Assembly: GCA_022605955.1 (NCBI GenBank)
Contig: JAKCOZ010000003.1
Span: 54,870,179 to 54,934,178, forward strand
Direction of reading: 5' to 3'
Origin: Rallus limicola
Lineage: Eukaryota > Chordata > Aves > Gruiformes > Rallidae
DNA length: 64,000 bases
Part shown: in pieces, positions 8,801 to 23,590 of the stretch
Position numbering within the stretch: position 1 is the first letter of the stretch
Layout of the letters: each line of letters starts with the position of its first letter
Made by a program: the position numbers and the translations under genes
Notes under the pieces: generated by a model
Database searches by the model: none
What the model was told of the DNA's origin: nothing
Seen by the model: the letters and a program-made list of their open reading frames with translations, nothing else

Positions 8801-11800
8801 TTGGGGTAGCAGACACGGAGATGTATGAAATCAGAGGTCACTAAAAAAGTATCAATCTTACCCTCTGCATTTCTGCCTACCTGTAAGACCAGTGACACTG
8901 TAATATTTAATTAAACTTTGTAATTTTTTTGAGAGGCTCAGTTTGAAGGTACTAGAAGGCAATACACTGTATTTAGAGAGGAGCGTAGATTATGAAAATT
9001 AGTAGAGAAATTTGCTTTATTTGATTTTAAATAAGATGTAGTCTCACCTCTGCTTTCACTCAGCAGCATGCCTGAGAACTGTCTTGTCTTCTCTGTCAAC
9101 ATACAATTTTTGAGAGAGAGGAAACTTTTAACCTACTTTGCAATGTTTAATTTTTAACCTGACAGTACAGTTCTCATTAATAGCTTGAAAGTCCTTTAGC
9201 TGTCTATCCCCTGATTCTTTCCCAGAGGCATGACTTAATTTTAAAAATCATAGTGCGTTCAGCTCTAATTATTGGAGGGCTCGTTCTAGACCCATAGTAA
9301 GGTATGTTAATGACCAAAAACTGTATCAGCTGGAGTCAATGTCAGTACTACCTCAAGGACACTGTCATTTAGCTTTCATAAAATCTCTGCTAATATCTTT
9401 TAATCTGATGATAGATTCAGGCAAGCTGCATGATATTTTGAAGTAATCTTAATGCTTTGATTTGCAGTGCAGCTGGAATAAGTCTGGAGTAAAGTTGTGG
9501 TCAGAAAATGTTTATTTGATTACAGAAGAAATGCAGAGTGTTTCCATTATATATTTAAAAACAAAAACAGCCCCCAAATCCTTAGGCCAGTGGAGTTCCC
9601 ACAGCTGGAGTTGCATCATATAGGTACAAATAGGATTTTACTATTATTAATTTCTGTGTGCTTTATGTGGATATCTTACCTAGAGAAACATGTTAATTGA
9701 CAAATAATATACTATTGGAATTTAGCATGTTGCTGATATTAATATTTTTCCTATTTCTAGTAGAAAAGTAAAAATTCTTACTAAGATACTTTTTTTTCAG
9801 CTGAAAAAGCCCAGGTTGCTTTATGCTCATAGTCAAAGCTAAGTTGTTTTTTATTTGGTTGATTTATTTGGTTTGTTGAATTTTGGTGGGACTTTTTTTT
9901 TTAAAGATATAATTTAGAATAATAATTTAAAATAGCCAATATACACAAAAATTATTTTGACTGCAGAGGTTTATTTAGGTAGTATTACTCCTTTTCATAC
10001 AGTTTTCAGTCTGAAATCCACCATAGCTTACACTTGTGTTAAAGCTCCAGTATATAAACAGCCCCAGATGAACAAAAGGTGCCCTCACAACATCAAATCT
10101 TCCAATTCGATAGATAGCATGCTCTGGTTGCCTCTAGATTTTTTCTGTCAGCAGAGTAAAGTATGGGTCAAAGCTATGGTAATGTGCAGAACTTCTATAA
10201 AACAGATACTGTAAGTTCTACCCAACTGTACACAGGAGATGAAATAAATGTATTGTTTCCAATCCAGAGGGATCCAATCAAGCTTTCACATGACTACTGA
10301 TAGGTTTTACATTAGGCTTTTGAGTGAATTAGGTCTGTCTGTTAATTCTTAGAATTTCTTTCTGGTAGAGAAATTAGTGTGATCCCAGTAGTAGGCAGTA
10401 TTACCCCCTAAACCATCTACTGCCTGCGCAGGCACTCTTGCAAGCTTTTGCATTCAGGTTCCTTGGAATGGCTGCATATGGGCTTGTTTGCACTTGATTT
10501 CTCAGTGGAGGTAACAGCCAAGCTTGCCTGTCACTCTGGTTCACCTTGTCTTTAGTGCCAGACAAGCTCAGTACTAACACAAAGATTTCCTTTTCCATCT
10601 AGGCATTAGTCTGTTAGACACAAACCTGGAAACAAAACATTAGTAGTTGAATAAATCAAACATCTACTTGACGCTTCAGTTAAATTGAGTACCTTTCTTA
10701 TCACCAACTTTACCAGATTTACTTGAGATGCCCTGTTTTTCAGAGCTGTGTGTCCAGTGTTCATGGAAACTGTTATCTAAGCGACTCCTTAAATACTGAA
10801 TCCTGCTTTTTTTTGACTTTAACTTGCAACATTTCTTACAATTTTCATGTAGTGAAATACTGCTAAAGGCAACTTTGCCCTCATTATGTTCTTCATTTTC
10901 TAATTCCTTTATATAAATGGTAATGATGCACTGATTGGGTTTTTTTGTTTTGTTTTGTTTTTTAAAATCAATCTGCTATGGTAGTGTTTTGTTCTTACTG
11001 AGTCTTTTAGCTAGGGGATACCGGGCTGTTTTTTCCAGCTAGCACGGAGAAGTCAGGTATTCTTTATAATGTATTTGAGTTTGTAAATGAATACCTTCAA
11101 ATAATTAAAACCAAAATAATTGTATGCACGTTTTCTATTTCCCATGACTTGGGCAGGTTGGCAGCTTTCTGTTGAGAATTGCAACCTGATGCAATTGAAC
11201 ATGCTGTTACCATAGACCTAGTAACAAGATACTTTGCCGAAATTGTCCCCTCAGCCTGTTTATTGCCAGCTTGGGAATTCTAGTGTTGCATACATCTATC
11301 ACATTAAAGATATAATTAGAAGAAACACACTTCTGTAATGCAAAGAGAGTGTGGTATCAAGAGTAAGCACTACCAGATGGTAGGCAATCTAACAGAGCAT
11401 CTAAAAAGGGTCAAAATCTAAAATGTCTGAAATCCGATGACTTATTAAGCAATAGATGTTGCATGTGTGGGACAAGTGAGAGATAAGTAACCTAATTTAG
11501 GTGCCCACATGACCAAAATTGACTTTCAGTTGCATTAATTCTGTCAGTAAATATCTGAAATACACATTTTTATGAACTTAAAGGTGTTTACTTTGAAATT
11601 GTTCTGTTGCAAAAGAATATTAAATGCAGTGGTATACTACTGGATGTTGAAAAATTGAGTGTTTTTTTTACACGGTCTCACAGTGTATTTATTGGAGTAA
11701 TGAATTTATTATGGTGGATGATCTGCCTGAAATGGAGAAGAAGTCTAAAAACAATCCCAAGGTTTCTCACATTGAATTAAATCCAGGATCTAAGAATTGT

Positions 11801-14006
11801 ATTATTTCAAATGCATATTACCCAGCTAGATGTGAACTAAATATGGCATAGGTGATGACTAAATCCAATTAAATATCTGGTTTTAGTTTGCTATTTAAAG
11901 GTTTTAGCTCTGAGTTTAAAATTTCTTGTTTCCTGTTAAACTGTCTTCTGTTCTTGTTTCCTAAAGGAAGATTCTTGTGTAGTCTGCCTGTCATTCACGT
12001 GCAGGCTGATTTTCCTTTGGTAAGAGATGATTCTCGTTTAGACAGGTCTGAGGAATACTCAGGTATCATACAGCCTGTCAGTGTTATTCAGCAATTCCCA
12101 CTGCAACCCCCTCATTCTTCAGGACCATATGAACGTTGCTTGATGTGACCATGGTTATTTCTAACATTTCTAAGCTGCAGCCAACTTTTGCATTCTCCAC
12201 AGGCTGGATCAAATTTATCTTTCTGTGGAAGGGATGGGAGAACTGCTGTGAACTTCCACTCCCACACTTTTTTCTCACAATGTGATGGAGTTCAGATTTG
12301 CTTCAGGGAAGGAGAGCTGGCTTTGTAGTCCAGGAACACAGGTACCATGAATCGGTGCAAAATGGTAGCAGATGTTCCTGCTGGCGCTATTGCCTTGTAA
12401 TTCCATGAAGTATCACTGAATAGCAGCTCATCTTAGCATTGAATGTACGTACTGATTTTATGCTGCTGACAAAATGAGCAAACAGAATATGGTATTTGTC
12501 TTGATTACGTGTTCCGAGTACAAACTTTTCCATTTCTGGAAATGCTTTGAAAATGTCAGTTTTTATCCAGTGCTCTGCACAGCATGCAAAACTATAAGGT
12601 ATTGGATGAAGATCTGAGATGGAAATCAGGAGACTTGTCTGTCTTTGGATTCCAGAACGATCTAGGGATCTAGATACTTGTCAGCATCTGGACTTTGCAC
12701 CTGAACATCTTTCAGAATTCTAGCCATAAGGAGCTGCAAGTGGTAAAACTGTGTTGGTTTTTTTTAAAAGTCACCCATGGCTGCTCTGCATTTGCAGAAC
12801 TAGTATATCAGATCATTTGAATATGTTTCATACACTTCGGCCATATTTTATATTTTGGTTTGCATTTTACAGATAAATATTTTTAATACAGTTTTGAAGA
12901 AAAGTTATATTAATAATTTTTCACCCTCAATTTCTTGCTGTTCTCCACCAATGAATTATTAACAATTATTTGGCTATTCTAATTATTACACATCTTTAGC
13001 TTAAACATGTTTGAATAGTTCATAACTAACTGTCCTCCAAAAATGAAATATAAATATTAGGCTAAATTAAACTTTGTCTTTCTGAGGAATATTGGCTTGT
13101 GGCTGAAACCTCTTCTGGGATCTCCAAAGTAAAATGTTTTCATTTGCTGAAAACCAGAAGCCTATTTATTATATATAGACAATTTCATTTTGAGTGGATA
13201 TGGATGGAAGATAAAAACAGACATCTGGCGTTTTATTCACCACGGTAAAGGGAAGCTCTATTTGTTTTGCTTAATGAAAGCAACAGTCTTCTGTCTGTAT
13301 GGGAGTAAATAGCTTCTTTGGTGGTTCTGCTGTTTGTAGTTCAGGTCATGGGTCCCTGACCAAAGTTTCTTTGAGTGCTTATTTTAGAGCTGCTTATCAG
13401 TGGCTATGATTATAGGCAACTTTACTTGCAGGCAAACACTTTCCCCTGTCACCCTTAATGTGTACAGCGGGATGAGGCTGGGAGCAGTATGGGGGCTGTG
13501 CCCTTGTTCAGGAATGCAGACTAATTCATTTGAATGCCCGAAGATCGGAGGAAGAGACTTCAAAGTCAACTGTGAAAAACAAAACAAACTACTGAAACAT
13601 AAAGAGAAGTAGATTTTTAAATAATTCCCTTTTATATTTTTCTTGATATTTATAGGTGAAGCATATAACAAAGCCCGTGGTTAAGTTTGAATAAATTTTA
13701 AGATCTTAATATCTTTGTCAATCTTTTTATTTTTCAGGCTGAAAACTGACATGTTTTTCTGAAGCTGAAGTGACTTCCTCTTTTTTTTTTTTTTTGGTAA
13801 AAAAACCCCAACTGTGGAGGAAAAAAACCTTTATTTAACATACATAATGTGTATAACAAATCTACATGGTTCTCTCTCAAAAGATAGACTTTTAAATGAA
13901 TCTCCATATTGGTAACAAGTATATTGCAGTTGCTTGACACCTCTTTCATATAACTAGATCAAAATAATAATTAGCAACAGTATTTCAAGACTGTAATCTT
14001 CCACAA

Positions 14007-14619
14007 TTCATAGAATCATAGAATGGTCTGGGTTGGAAGGGACCCCAAGGATCATAGAGCTCCAACCCCCCTGCCTCAGACAGGGCCACCAACCTCAGGC
14101 CTGGATCTACACAAGGTTGCCCAGGGCCCCATATAACTTGGCCTTGAACACCTCCAGGTACAGGGCATCCACCACCTCTCTGGGCAGCCTGTTTCAGCAC
14201 CTCACTACTCTCTCTGAAAAAAAACTTCCCCCTAATATCTAATCTAAACCTTCCTTCCTTTAGTTTTAATCCATTCCCCCTTGTCGTGCCATTGTCTGCC
14301 TTTTTAAAAAGTTGATTCCCCTCCTGTTTTTATGCTCCCTTCAGGGACTGGGAGACTGAAATGAGGTCCTCCGGCAGCCTTCTCTTCTCAAGGCTGAACA
14401 AGCCCAGCTCCCCCATCCTCTCCTCGTCGGGGAGGTACTTCAGCCCTGTAATCATCTTCGTGGCCTCCTCTGAACCCTCTCCAACAGTTCGACATCTTTC
14501 TTGTATTGGAGGCCCCAGATCTGGACACAGGACTCCAGATGGGGCCTGACAGGGCAGAGCAGAGAGGGACAATCACCTCCCTTGTCCCTGCTGGCCACCC
14601 CTCTTCTGATGGAGCCCAA
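14007..14619 (-). mobile_element. CR1 LINE fragment, 5'-truncated (minus strand)
   Basis: Read on the minus strand, the element ends at 14007 with the CR1 3' tail (tandem ATTCTATG-type octamers), preceded by the hallmark GGTCCCTTCCAACCC. Upstream of that are the CR1 3'-UTR and the end of ORF2, including the region equivalent to 'GAGGAGAGGATGGGGGAGCTGGGCTTGTTCAGCC' split into recognisable blocks at 14380-14430. The 5' end is truncated near 14619, as is usual for CR1, which is copied by target-primed reverse transcription without clear target-site duplications. Frames across it are broken, so it is a dead copy. A T/A-rich stretch around 14300-14340 diverges from the CR1 pattern I know. Confidence 0.9.
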
Positions 14620-17600
14620 TTCAATAAATACTTTCAATACATAGTTTGTAAGTTTAATACATACTTGTTTTGGAAACAGATCTTGATTGTGTTGGTGGGG
14701 TGCATACCTGTGACAAAATGTAATGGAACCTTGCTTTTTAATTAACAACCAAGCAATGAATCTTGACCTGCAGTACTGCTGCTGGCAAAGTTGCACTGGA
14801 AGTAGAAAAGGCCTCACTGCATGTAAAGGCAATCTCTTGGAGCGCTTGATATTGCAAGTTATTGTCTGTTTTGTGAGAAGTAAGTATACATAGGTTATTT
14901 TGTTGGGTTTTTTTTTGGAAGGGATTTAATCATTTACTTTTTAAATAATAACAAAAACTATTTCATTAAGAAGAATAAAAACCCACACCACTTTATTTCC
15001 TTATAATGAATTAAATTGCATTCCATTACACTGACCAATGTTCGTAAATGTCAGAGGTGGATTTTACATTTGTGGACGGTTAGTTTGTGTTCCAAACTTC
15101 CACCCTTCACTGATGTGCTTGCCATGTCAGCACATGAGATTCCGCTCAGGTTTGCTTGAGAAGAGCTTGCTGGAGCGTCAGAGGGTAAATAGCTTGAAAA
15201 GACAATGAGAGGAGCAGAGGTAAAACTAACAAGGTCACGATTACTTAGGCCAATAACTAGAACATCTTTCAACATCATGTATTCTCTTTCTTGTTTGCTT
15301 TTCTGGGTTTTCCTTTTCTTTTTTTTTTTTTAAACAAGCAAATACGAGCTTTGTCTGATCACTGCTCTATCTAGCTGCATAATTAGCTGATTTGTTTTGG
15401 CAGTGCAGACAGAGCTCTATGCTGTACAGAGGATGGTAAGAGTGGAGCATGCAGAGTGCAAATTGGGGAAATTTTAAAGAAATGTTAAAATAACATTGCA
15501 TCTGCTTAAATACCATGGAAGGCAAACAGCTAGCAGGAACTGGATACAAGCTGAATAATGAAAAAAAAAAAAAAGGGTTTTCTGAGTTTTATTTGGTGTA
15601 AAGAGAAACTTGCAAGGATTGCATTTTATTTCTGGTAGGGAAAGGTTTTGTTTTTAAAATAATGGTAAAGCTGAATATTGAACTTCCTAAATGAGCATGC
15701 ACCTTCCTAACTGGTCTTCAATGCAGAACTGTCAAGGTGCGTCACCCTGTAAAAAGGGTGATAGTAAATAAATGCACGTGGGGAAAGATGTAAGTAGGCT
15801 CATGGAAGATTCCTTCTTTCATTTATTAAAATATTTTGTGCTGTGTGCATTGTTACTTTCAATTAATAGATGTTTTAGAGAAATTGATACAATTTCTTCA
15901 GTTAATAAAATGAATACGTCCCCCCCCCAATTCATTAATCATATTAATACAGATTTCAGCCTGTATTCTTGAGTGTGCATGTGAATATCTCAGGAATCAA
16001 AACCATTCAGTCCAGATGTTGGAAATGCAGAGCAATTTCCACCCTCTGCTTGAGATAATTGTACATGTGCACTTAATTTCATAGCACTTCTGGCATGGAT
16101 ACTTGCAATAACAATATCACCTCTTGCAGTTGTTTTGCTTTGACAGAGCAAAAAAGTGAGAGCTCTGCTTTGGTCTAGTGGTTGCCCTTCCTGGGAAGAA
16201 GGTTTTGGTTCCTGCTGTAGTTTACATTTGTTTAGGGAAAAAGAACACAGTCAGCAGCGTACATTGCTTCAGGAGACACAGCATGGTTTTGGGGTAATGA
16301 ATTTCCTTGAGAGGTGGGAGATCCTGAGTTCAGCTACTCAGAGATGTGGAAAGTCAAATGTATTTTCCTAGGTGTTGGTGAGAGCTATAGGAGATGAGAA
16401 GTTTTGCAAAAGAGGGTTGCAAGTGACAGGACCCTAATTAATCATGTTATTATGTTGTCAGTGTGATCTTCATCCTTTACTTTCCTAAGAAATGTCTGAA
16501 ATCTGTTTTAATCCCTCTTCATCAATGAATAAGTAAAAATTAAGAAAATTGCAAATAGATTTGAACATTAATTCTGCAGCGTCTCATGTTCCTTTCACAA
16601 CAAATGCAAATTACTAATGTATTTTTAAAAATACATAAATATTTTAATTAAATGTAATTATATTTTAAAAATTATTTATGGCAACATGTGATATTCATAA
16701 ATTACAATAAAAGAACTTACCGATTCCTACAACAGTACTTATTTTAAAGGGCTGAAATTTCAGCACCTGTTTTTACAGTCGAAGAAGCATAGGCTTTGGA
16801 GCCAAAGATTAACCATAAATAGTTGTAAAAGGGAATAATAATTTAACTTGATCTATTTATGCTCAGTTACTTGTTCTTGCATTAGAATCTTGTACATCTC
16901 TGTAGGTACATGACATATATAAATAGTCAATTATGTATATTTGTTTTCACTTCTGTGGGAGTACAGAGTCTTCACTTATAATCCATCAACTTATTTCCTA
17001 CCTATCTATGTTGCTTTTACACTTTATCACATCTCAAATTTTTCCTTTCCTGAATCTGAAGACTACTTCCTCCCCACCCCCCCCCCAATTCAAACATAGT
17101 GCTCAATTTTGCCTTAAGTGAATTCTTCAGGAAGTGATATACCAAATTCCAGTAAATGGAAGTTTGTGTTTGAAGCCACTTGTTCAAATGTACTGTATCT
17201 TTGTGCAGTTACAAACACAAAGCTAGTTTTACCTCTGATTATCAGAATGGAATTGTTAGTATTGTGTGGTCAACCCACCAGAAGTATATATGTCAAATAC
17301 CAGAAACCTTAGTGTCTTTCATGAACCAAGTTGATGGTCCTAGTCTTGTGGGTTCCTGTTGCAAGAACTTAATTGTCCAAACTCACCTGGTGGTCACCGT
17401 CTGGACTTCTTACCAAACCCCACGGCTGAGATCTGTCAACAGCTACAGAGCAGTGTCTTCCCCATCATCTCCTCCTTTGCAGATGGGTAGAGAAATTGGA
17501 CTTTTCTGCATTATCAGAAACTTTAAAAGATTACACTGACAGTTGAGAGATTGAATCGGTTAAAAAAATGAAATAAATCTATTGAAGAAGAATATTAGGT

Positions 17601-20600
17601 CATATTGTCTGGCTTTCTTGGTTTTGTTAGGGAGTGTAGGTTAAGTTCCCTTCCTTTTCACATGACGTTTTGCTGAGAAGAATTACAGAAGGCTTCTCCC
17701 AATTTAAGCCTCTGAATTTTTACTTAGTATGGAAGCATTCTAAATGTCATATTTTGAAATGGCACTCTTAAAAATACTGTCACTACAAAATCCTTAATTA
17801 ATGCAAGTGTTCCAACATGAGATAGGAGGTTACTTTGCAGATGAAATATTTTTAGATCTATCTCTCTCAAACTTTTTCCCATGCCTGTAAAGTGGTCGTT
17901 TCTAATTTTAGACTGTGAATGTGTATTTTATATTGATCACTGCAGAAATTTGCTGACACTTAAGGAATCAGTATGTGGCAATTTGCAGTTGGTTTAAGAG
18001 TTGGAAATATGAAACTGAAACAGATCAGTCCCTGAACACGATGCCTGATACTGAGAGGCTATAGTCTAGCAGTTAAACAGGGTGGATAAATTTGAGGAAT
18101 GTGCATTGACTGGGCTTTGATGCATCTTGATGCAGAAGCAGTCATGGTCCAAAATGTATCTGTCTTGGTCAGCATAGACAGATTTGACTTTCTCTAGTAG
18201 GAGTGTCATTTGTGAATCCTCACTCTTCATCAGGACTTTTTCCGAGATGGTAGCTATCTGGACAGGAGCACTACCCTGCCTTTTCAAGAAGGGATGTGGC
18301 TGAAGAAAGGGAGAACTGTGTAGAGATGGAGAGGTGCAAAAGCATCATTAGAGCTCCACTGACAGTGGTGCTCTGTTCTTTCCCAAGGTGAAGTGGCAAT
18401 TGGGCTTTAATTCTTTCTACTGTATTTTAATAAGTTTCTCTGAAGGAAAAGCAACTGGAAACATCAGATATATTCAAGAGGATTACTGGCTAAAACCCCA
18501 AAGAAACTCATTATTAAATAATATTGTCATATTTTATAAATTTCTCTTTGTCCTCTCCTTCCTCCTCTCTTGTATGCAGTGAGGGCAGTGTTACCTTTGT
18601 TACTCAGAAATCTGAGACTTAATTTGTTAGTGTAGGTAAAATACTATCAAAACTTTAGACAGAAACTGTTGTGTGTCTACCAAACATTAAAGATCTTCTA
18701 ATGAAATGTCCACTGCTTAAACATCAGTTGAATTAAATGAAAATATATATCTTTGTGTAATGTTAATTAATTAATTTTATAGTCACTTCCCATGGATAGT
18801 AGTGTGATTTTCTTTTCTAGTAATCAAGTCTTTGAAGCACTCAAGCTTTAAACTTAACCAAATGCTGTAACCAAAGCCTTTTGAAAGTAGTTCTTGGCTT
18901 CATTGGGCTCTGATCAGGTCCCCTGAGAGCTGCATTTATCTAATCATCTGCCTTGTGCTTAGAATCTCCACTGGGCAGCAAACTGCAAATCACCCTGGCT
19001 AAGTGTGTTTAGTTATCAGATGAAGCTCATGAAGTCTGTTTGAAATGTCATATTTTGGTATGTAATATGGTTATATAAAAAAAGAAGACTCATTAATACT
19101 GAATTTTATTAATCTCTCTTTGAATTCCTTTTTTGTGACCAGATAGAAAGTTGTGTCAGTATTTAAAAAATAACACCAAGGCACATAAATTGGATCTCTA
19201 AGCATATATGGCTAACCTCGAAGTGAAGAACTTCAGTAGTAGTCTGAAATTAAATTAAGATTTTTGGTGGTCTGAAAATGTCATGTTTGTTTTATCGCTT
19301 TTAGTCTGAATCAGAATGAAACCATTAGGCTGGAATATTTCCAGGTCCGGCACTGCTCATAATTTGGGCAGAGAAACTGAGTTTCAGCATCTGCCTCATC
19401 CCAGACTGACTGGTCTCAGGCAGACAGAGAAACCCTTCCAGCTGCTTTAGCAGGTTGCCTAGCTAAGCTAGTGCAAGTTCATTAAGATTGATACCTTTTA
19501 AATTAAAAAACAAAACACAAAAACTCTGACAAAGTGTCATGAGCTTCTACTTAATAATACTTCTGCCCTTCAACCTTTTCAAGTGTGTGCTTTACAGTTG
19601 AAAGAGTTGAGCCAGGGAAGGCACTGTTTCAGCCTCACAAGGCTCCTTGTTTGTGTTTAATTAACATAAGCTAAAGCTGACAGAGCTGAAATAAAGGACA
19701 ATATAAAATAGAAGTCAAAAATTTCAAGAGAATAGTTTTATCTTTAAAACCCCTAAGCCTAATCTTTCATCTTTGCAAAGCTTTGCAAAATCAGGTACAT
19801 TCAGATGAGGACAGTTTTGTCCATACAAAAAAACAACACAACTGCATAAATACCCTGTTTGCTCGCACAAACCTGGCCTGTGGGGAGAAGTGACTCGTCA
19901 CTAGTCACTTGTCTATTAATGTGGTCACGCAGATAGGTTATCCTAGATTCTAAGTTTTGAAATTTTAAAATACTGCTGCTGAGCCAAAATCACAGAAGCA
20001 TTCCACAATAGATTTGCAAAACTTAAAGACATTTTTTTCCATGAAGTATGTTAAATGCAGTATTTTGTATTAAAATAGAAGGATTTTTATATTTAATTTT
20101 TATACCTTTTCCTCAGAAGCAGCATGTTTTCCTCTAGGGAGGTGTGTGTGTAGGAGAGAGTCAAACAGGCAGAATGAAAATGGGTAGCTGGACAGAAGGG
20201 GGTATCCTCACTTTCATGATGTGAAAGAAAGGATGGCGATGATTTCTCAGGAAGTTTTCTAGCACAGACACCTGCAAAGGCATGAAAAGAATTTGTGCCC
20301 TGTGGAGAAAGCCCCCCATTCCTAATCCTTCCTTACTTTCCAACACTTCCCAGAAATTATTTGCAAGTTGCAGATTTTGTCAGGTGTGTCTAGCTTTGCT
20401 TTCTCTTACTAAAAGAATAATACAGTTGCACAGCAAGAGAAGGATGATGTGTCCTATGAGAATCGAATTCTGCCATGGATAGTACCAAGTTTAGTGCTTG
20501 CTACAGTACGTTGTAATAAAGTTTAAAATTACTGTTATTTCTACTAGAATTGTTTTATATAGGACATTGATTTCTCTGTGAAATGATGATCCATGAAAGC

Positions 20601-21659
20601 TAAAGAAATAAAGCTGTTTTTGAAGGTGAGATAAAAAAAGTCAGTGTTCATTTCACTGAGCATCTGCTAGTCAATCAAAATATTTAACTAAAGATAAGGC
20701 AAGTTTTCCATGGAAAGCTTGTGAACAGTTTGTTACAGTTCTTGATTCTTTGAATGTGTGGAGTGAAATCATGTCTCAGATGTAGCAGGTTTTACAAACA
20801 ATTTGAATTAATGTCTTTTTCAAAGAACTTCCAATTTATAATATGTCTGATGATACTTGTAACTGAACTTCACAAAGTTTTACTGATATGTTTTGCTCTT
20901 TTGATTGAATAATCAGACTTTCATATCTTTCTGGGAATTTGGAAAACCTTAAGCAAAGCCCTGATTGCTCTGTAGCCTCAAGTCATGGCACCCAGTGCCT
21001 TAGAGATTCTCTTCACTCTGCTGTGTCATTTGTGAGACTAGTGACAACTCCTGGGACAGGTGGCAGACCTGTCTGTAACAGGTGTGCCTGGGTGAAGGAT
21101 CTCCTGCAGCGGGTGACTCGGCTGCTGCAGGTGATGAGAAGGCTGTGTGCCATCAGAGATGCTGAGAGGCATTGAGGTAGTTGGTTTCAAGCATAGTCTA
21201 CAGTGGACTCACAGCCCATGGCCAAACAGCAAAAACACCACTGGCACATGCAGAAGGGAGAGGAGGTACAGCCAAGGGTTTGGCTACTTGAGACCGTGGG
21301 TTTCACTTTGAGAACCCTGCTCTTCTGGGGGCTGATGGAGTCCATCTGTCAGAGAAGGGGAAGACCACCTTCAGTCATAGGCTTGCCAAGCTGGTGAAGA
21401 GGGCTTTAACCTAAAGTTGCTGAGGGAGTGGAACATCATCCCACTTCCATCAATTTGATGTCAGTGTTGGCAGTAGATGACTGGAAACACAAGGATGGAG
21501 GGTCAGCTGGAGAGTATCTGAAGTGCAGCACAAAGGAACTCCAGCCAGTAAGTCAGATTCATTGGGGACTGCAAACTCATGTAGCGTGGGGAACAAAGAG
21601 GAGATAAGAGACATCATCATTTCTGCAGGGCTGTGGTCTTATTGACATCATGTAGATGT

Positions 21660-22560
21660 GGTGGGATGGCCCTGCGACTGGAGTGTTGGCATGGAAGGAT
21701 ACAGGCTCTTTAGGAAGGACAGTCAGAGGAGACAAGGGGGTGTCACCCTCCATGTCAGTGACCAGCTGGATTGCATGGAGCTCCATGTGGGGATGGGTGA
21801 GGAGCCCACAGAGAGCTTGTGGTTAAGGATTAAAGGGACCACAGTAACAAGGGACACTACAGTGGGGATCTTAAAGGCCACTCAACTAGGAAGACTGAGC
21901 AGATGAAGCCCTCTACAGACAGACAGGAGCAGCCTCATGTTCACAACCCTTGGCCTTCATGGGGTACTTCAACTCCTCCAGTATCTGTCGGAGGGACAAC
22001 ACAGCAGGGCACAAGCAATACAGAACATTCCTGGAATCTGCTGATAACTGCCTTTAAGTGATAGAGGAGCCAACAAGGAGAGGTGCCATGCTGGAGCTTG
22101 TTCTCACTAACCAGGAGGGGCTGATATGAAGCCCAAGGGCAGCCTTGGCTGTGGTGACCATGAAATGGTGAAGTACAAGATCCTCAGGGCAGCAAGGAGG
22201 GCACACAGCAAGCTCACAACCCCGGACTTCAGGAGAGATAACTTGGTCTCTTCAGGGACCTTCTTTGGGGAAGTGCCATGGGAGAAAGTTCTGGAAGGAA
22301 GAGGGGCCCAAGAAAGCTGGTTTGTATTAAAGGATCACCTCCTCCAAGCTCAGGAGCAATGCATCCCGACAAAGAGGAAGTCAGGCAAAAATGTCAGGAG
22401 GCCTACATGGATGAACAAGGAGCTCTTTGGTAAACTCAGAAAGAAAAAAACCAGAAAAAACCTACAAAGGGTGGAATCGAGAAGTAGCGTGGGAGAGAGG
22501 AACACAGAGAAGCTGTCTGAGCAGCTAGGGATCAGGTCAAGGAAGCTAAAGCCCTGATAG
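21660..22560 (+). pseudogene. Decayed CR1 ORF2: endonuclease and linker region
   Basis: Fragments of CR1 ORF2 are readable in shifting frames. At 21658-21906 there is an endonuclease piece (EGYRLFRKDSQRRQGGVTLH, then DQLDCMELH and EEPTESLWLRIKG). At 22126-22557 the inter-domain region follows (GDHEMVKYKILRAARRAHSK, TWMNKELFGKLRKKK). Frame changes between these pieces, and stop codons such as the one at 21904-21906, show that the gene is broken. In the intact family this domain nicks target DNA to prime reverse transcription. The label rests on recognisable blocks of sequence, not an alignment. Confidence 0.8.
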
Positions 22561-22812
22561 AACTAAATATGTCTAGGGAGATCAAGAGAAACAAGAAAAG
22601 CTAGGTGGATCAGCAACAAAAGGAAGATGAGGGAAAATTCTGTCCCTCTCTGGAAGGAAACAGGAGACCTGGTTACTCAGGATATGGAGACGGCTGAGGT
22701 ACTCTGAGGATTTTTTGCCTCAGTCTTCATCAGCAAGGGTTCTAGCCACATCGCCCAAGTGGCAGAACTGCCTGTGGTAGGATAACATGAGGTTTGAAAC
22801 CATCTAAGAAAT

Positions 22813-23590
22813 TTGGAGGTTCACAAGCCCTTGGGACTCAATGAGGTACATCTTCAGGTCGTCAGGGAACTTGTGGATGAAGTGGCGAAGCCAGTCTACA
22901 TCATATCTGAGAAGTTGTGGCAGTCCAGTGAAGTTGCCACTGACTGGAAAAGGGGAAACATCACCCCCACTTTTAAAGGGGAAAAAAAAGGAAGACCTGG
23001 GGAACCACAGACTGGTCAGTCTCACCTCTGTGCTTAGCAAGGTCATGGAGCAGATTCTCCTGGAAACTATACTTGGTCAAATGTGGAAAATAAGGAGGTG
23101 ATTGGTGACAGTTAACATGGCCTCACTAAGGGCAAATCATGCCTGACAAGTTTGATGGCCTTCTGTGATGGGATTACACTGCGGTGGATGAGGAAAGAGC
23201 AACTGACATCATGTGCCTGGACTTGTGCAAAGCATTTGACACTGTGCTGCATGATGTACTTTTCTCTAAATTGGAGACTCAGGGATTTGATGGATAGACC
23301 ACATGGTGGGTAAGGAATTGGCTGGATGGTCATACCAAAGAATTGCAGTTACTCACTTGATGTTCCAGGTGTAGACCAGTGATGAGCGGTGTTCCTCAGG
23401 GGTCAGTATTGGGACTGGCACTGTTTAATCTATTTGTTGGAGGCATGGACAGTAGGATTGAGGGCACCCTCAGCAAGTTTGCCTGTGATACCAAGATGTG
23501 TGGTGCACTTGATTCTCTAGAGGGCAGGGATGCCACCCAGAGGACCTTGACAGGCTTGAGTGGTGGGCCTGTGCAAACCTCATGAGGATC
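22813..23590 (+). pseudogene. Decayed CR1 ORF2: reverse transcriptase region
   Basis: Reverse-transcriptase blocks are visible in order: a SLTSVLSKVMEQILLE-type motif near 23018-23070, a stretch matching the GFTKGKSCLTNL region near 23120-23160 (in another frame), SGVPQGSVLG at 23385-23414, and the catalytic box at 23478-23489. That box reads FACD where the family has FADD, so one of the two metal-binding aspartates is replaced by cysteine. Together with frameshifts and stops this leaves no functional polymerase. It is part of the CR1 copy at 20940-24310. Confidence 0.85.

Noticed and set aside
16759..16780. Second RE1-like half-site (TTCAGCACC) in intron 1
   Set aside because: Only the left half matches; the right half is T-rich and unlike the consensus. 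A similar half-site at about 14191 lies inside CR1.
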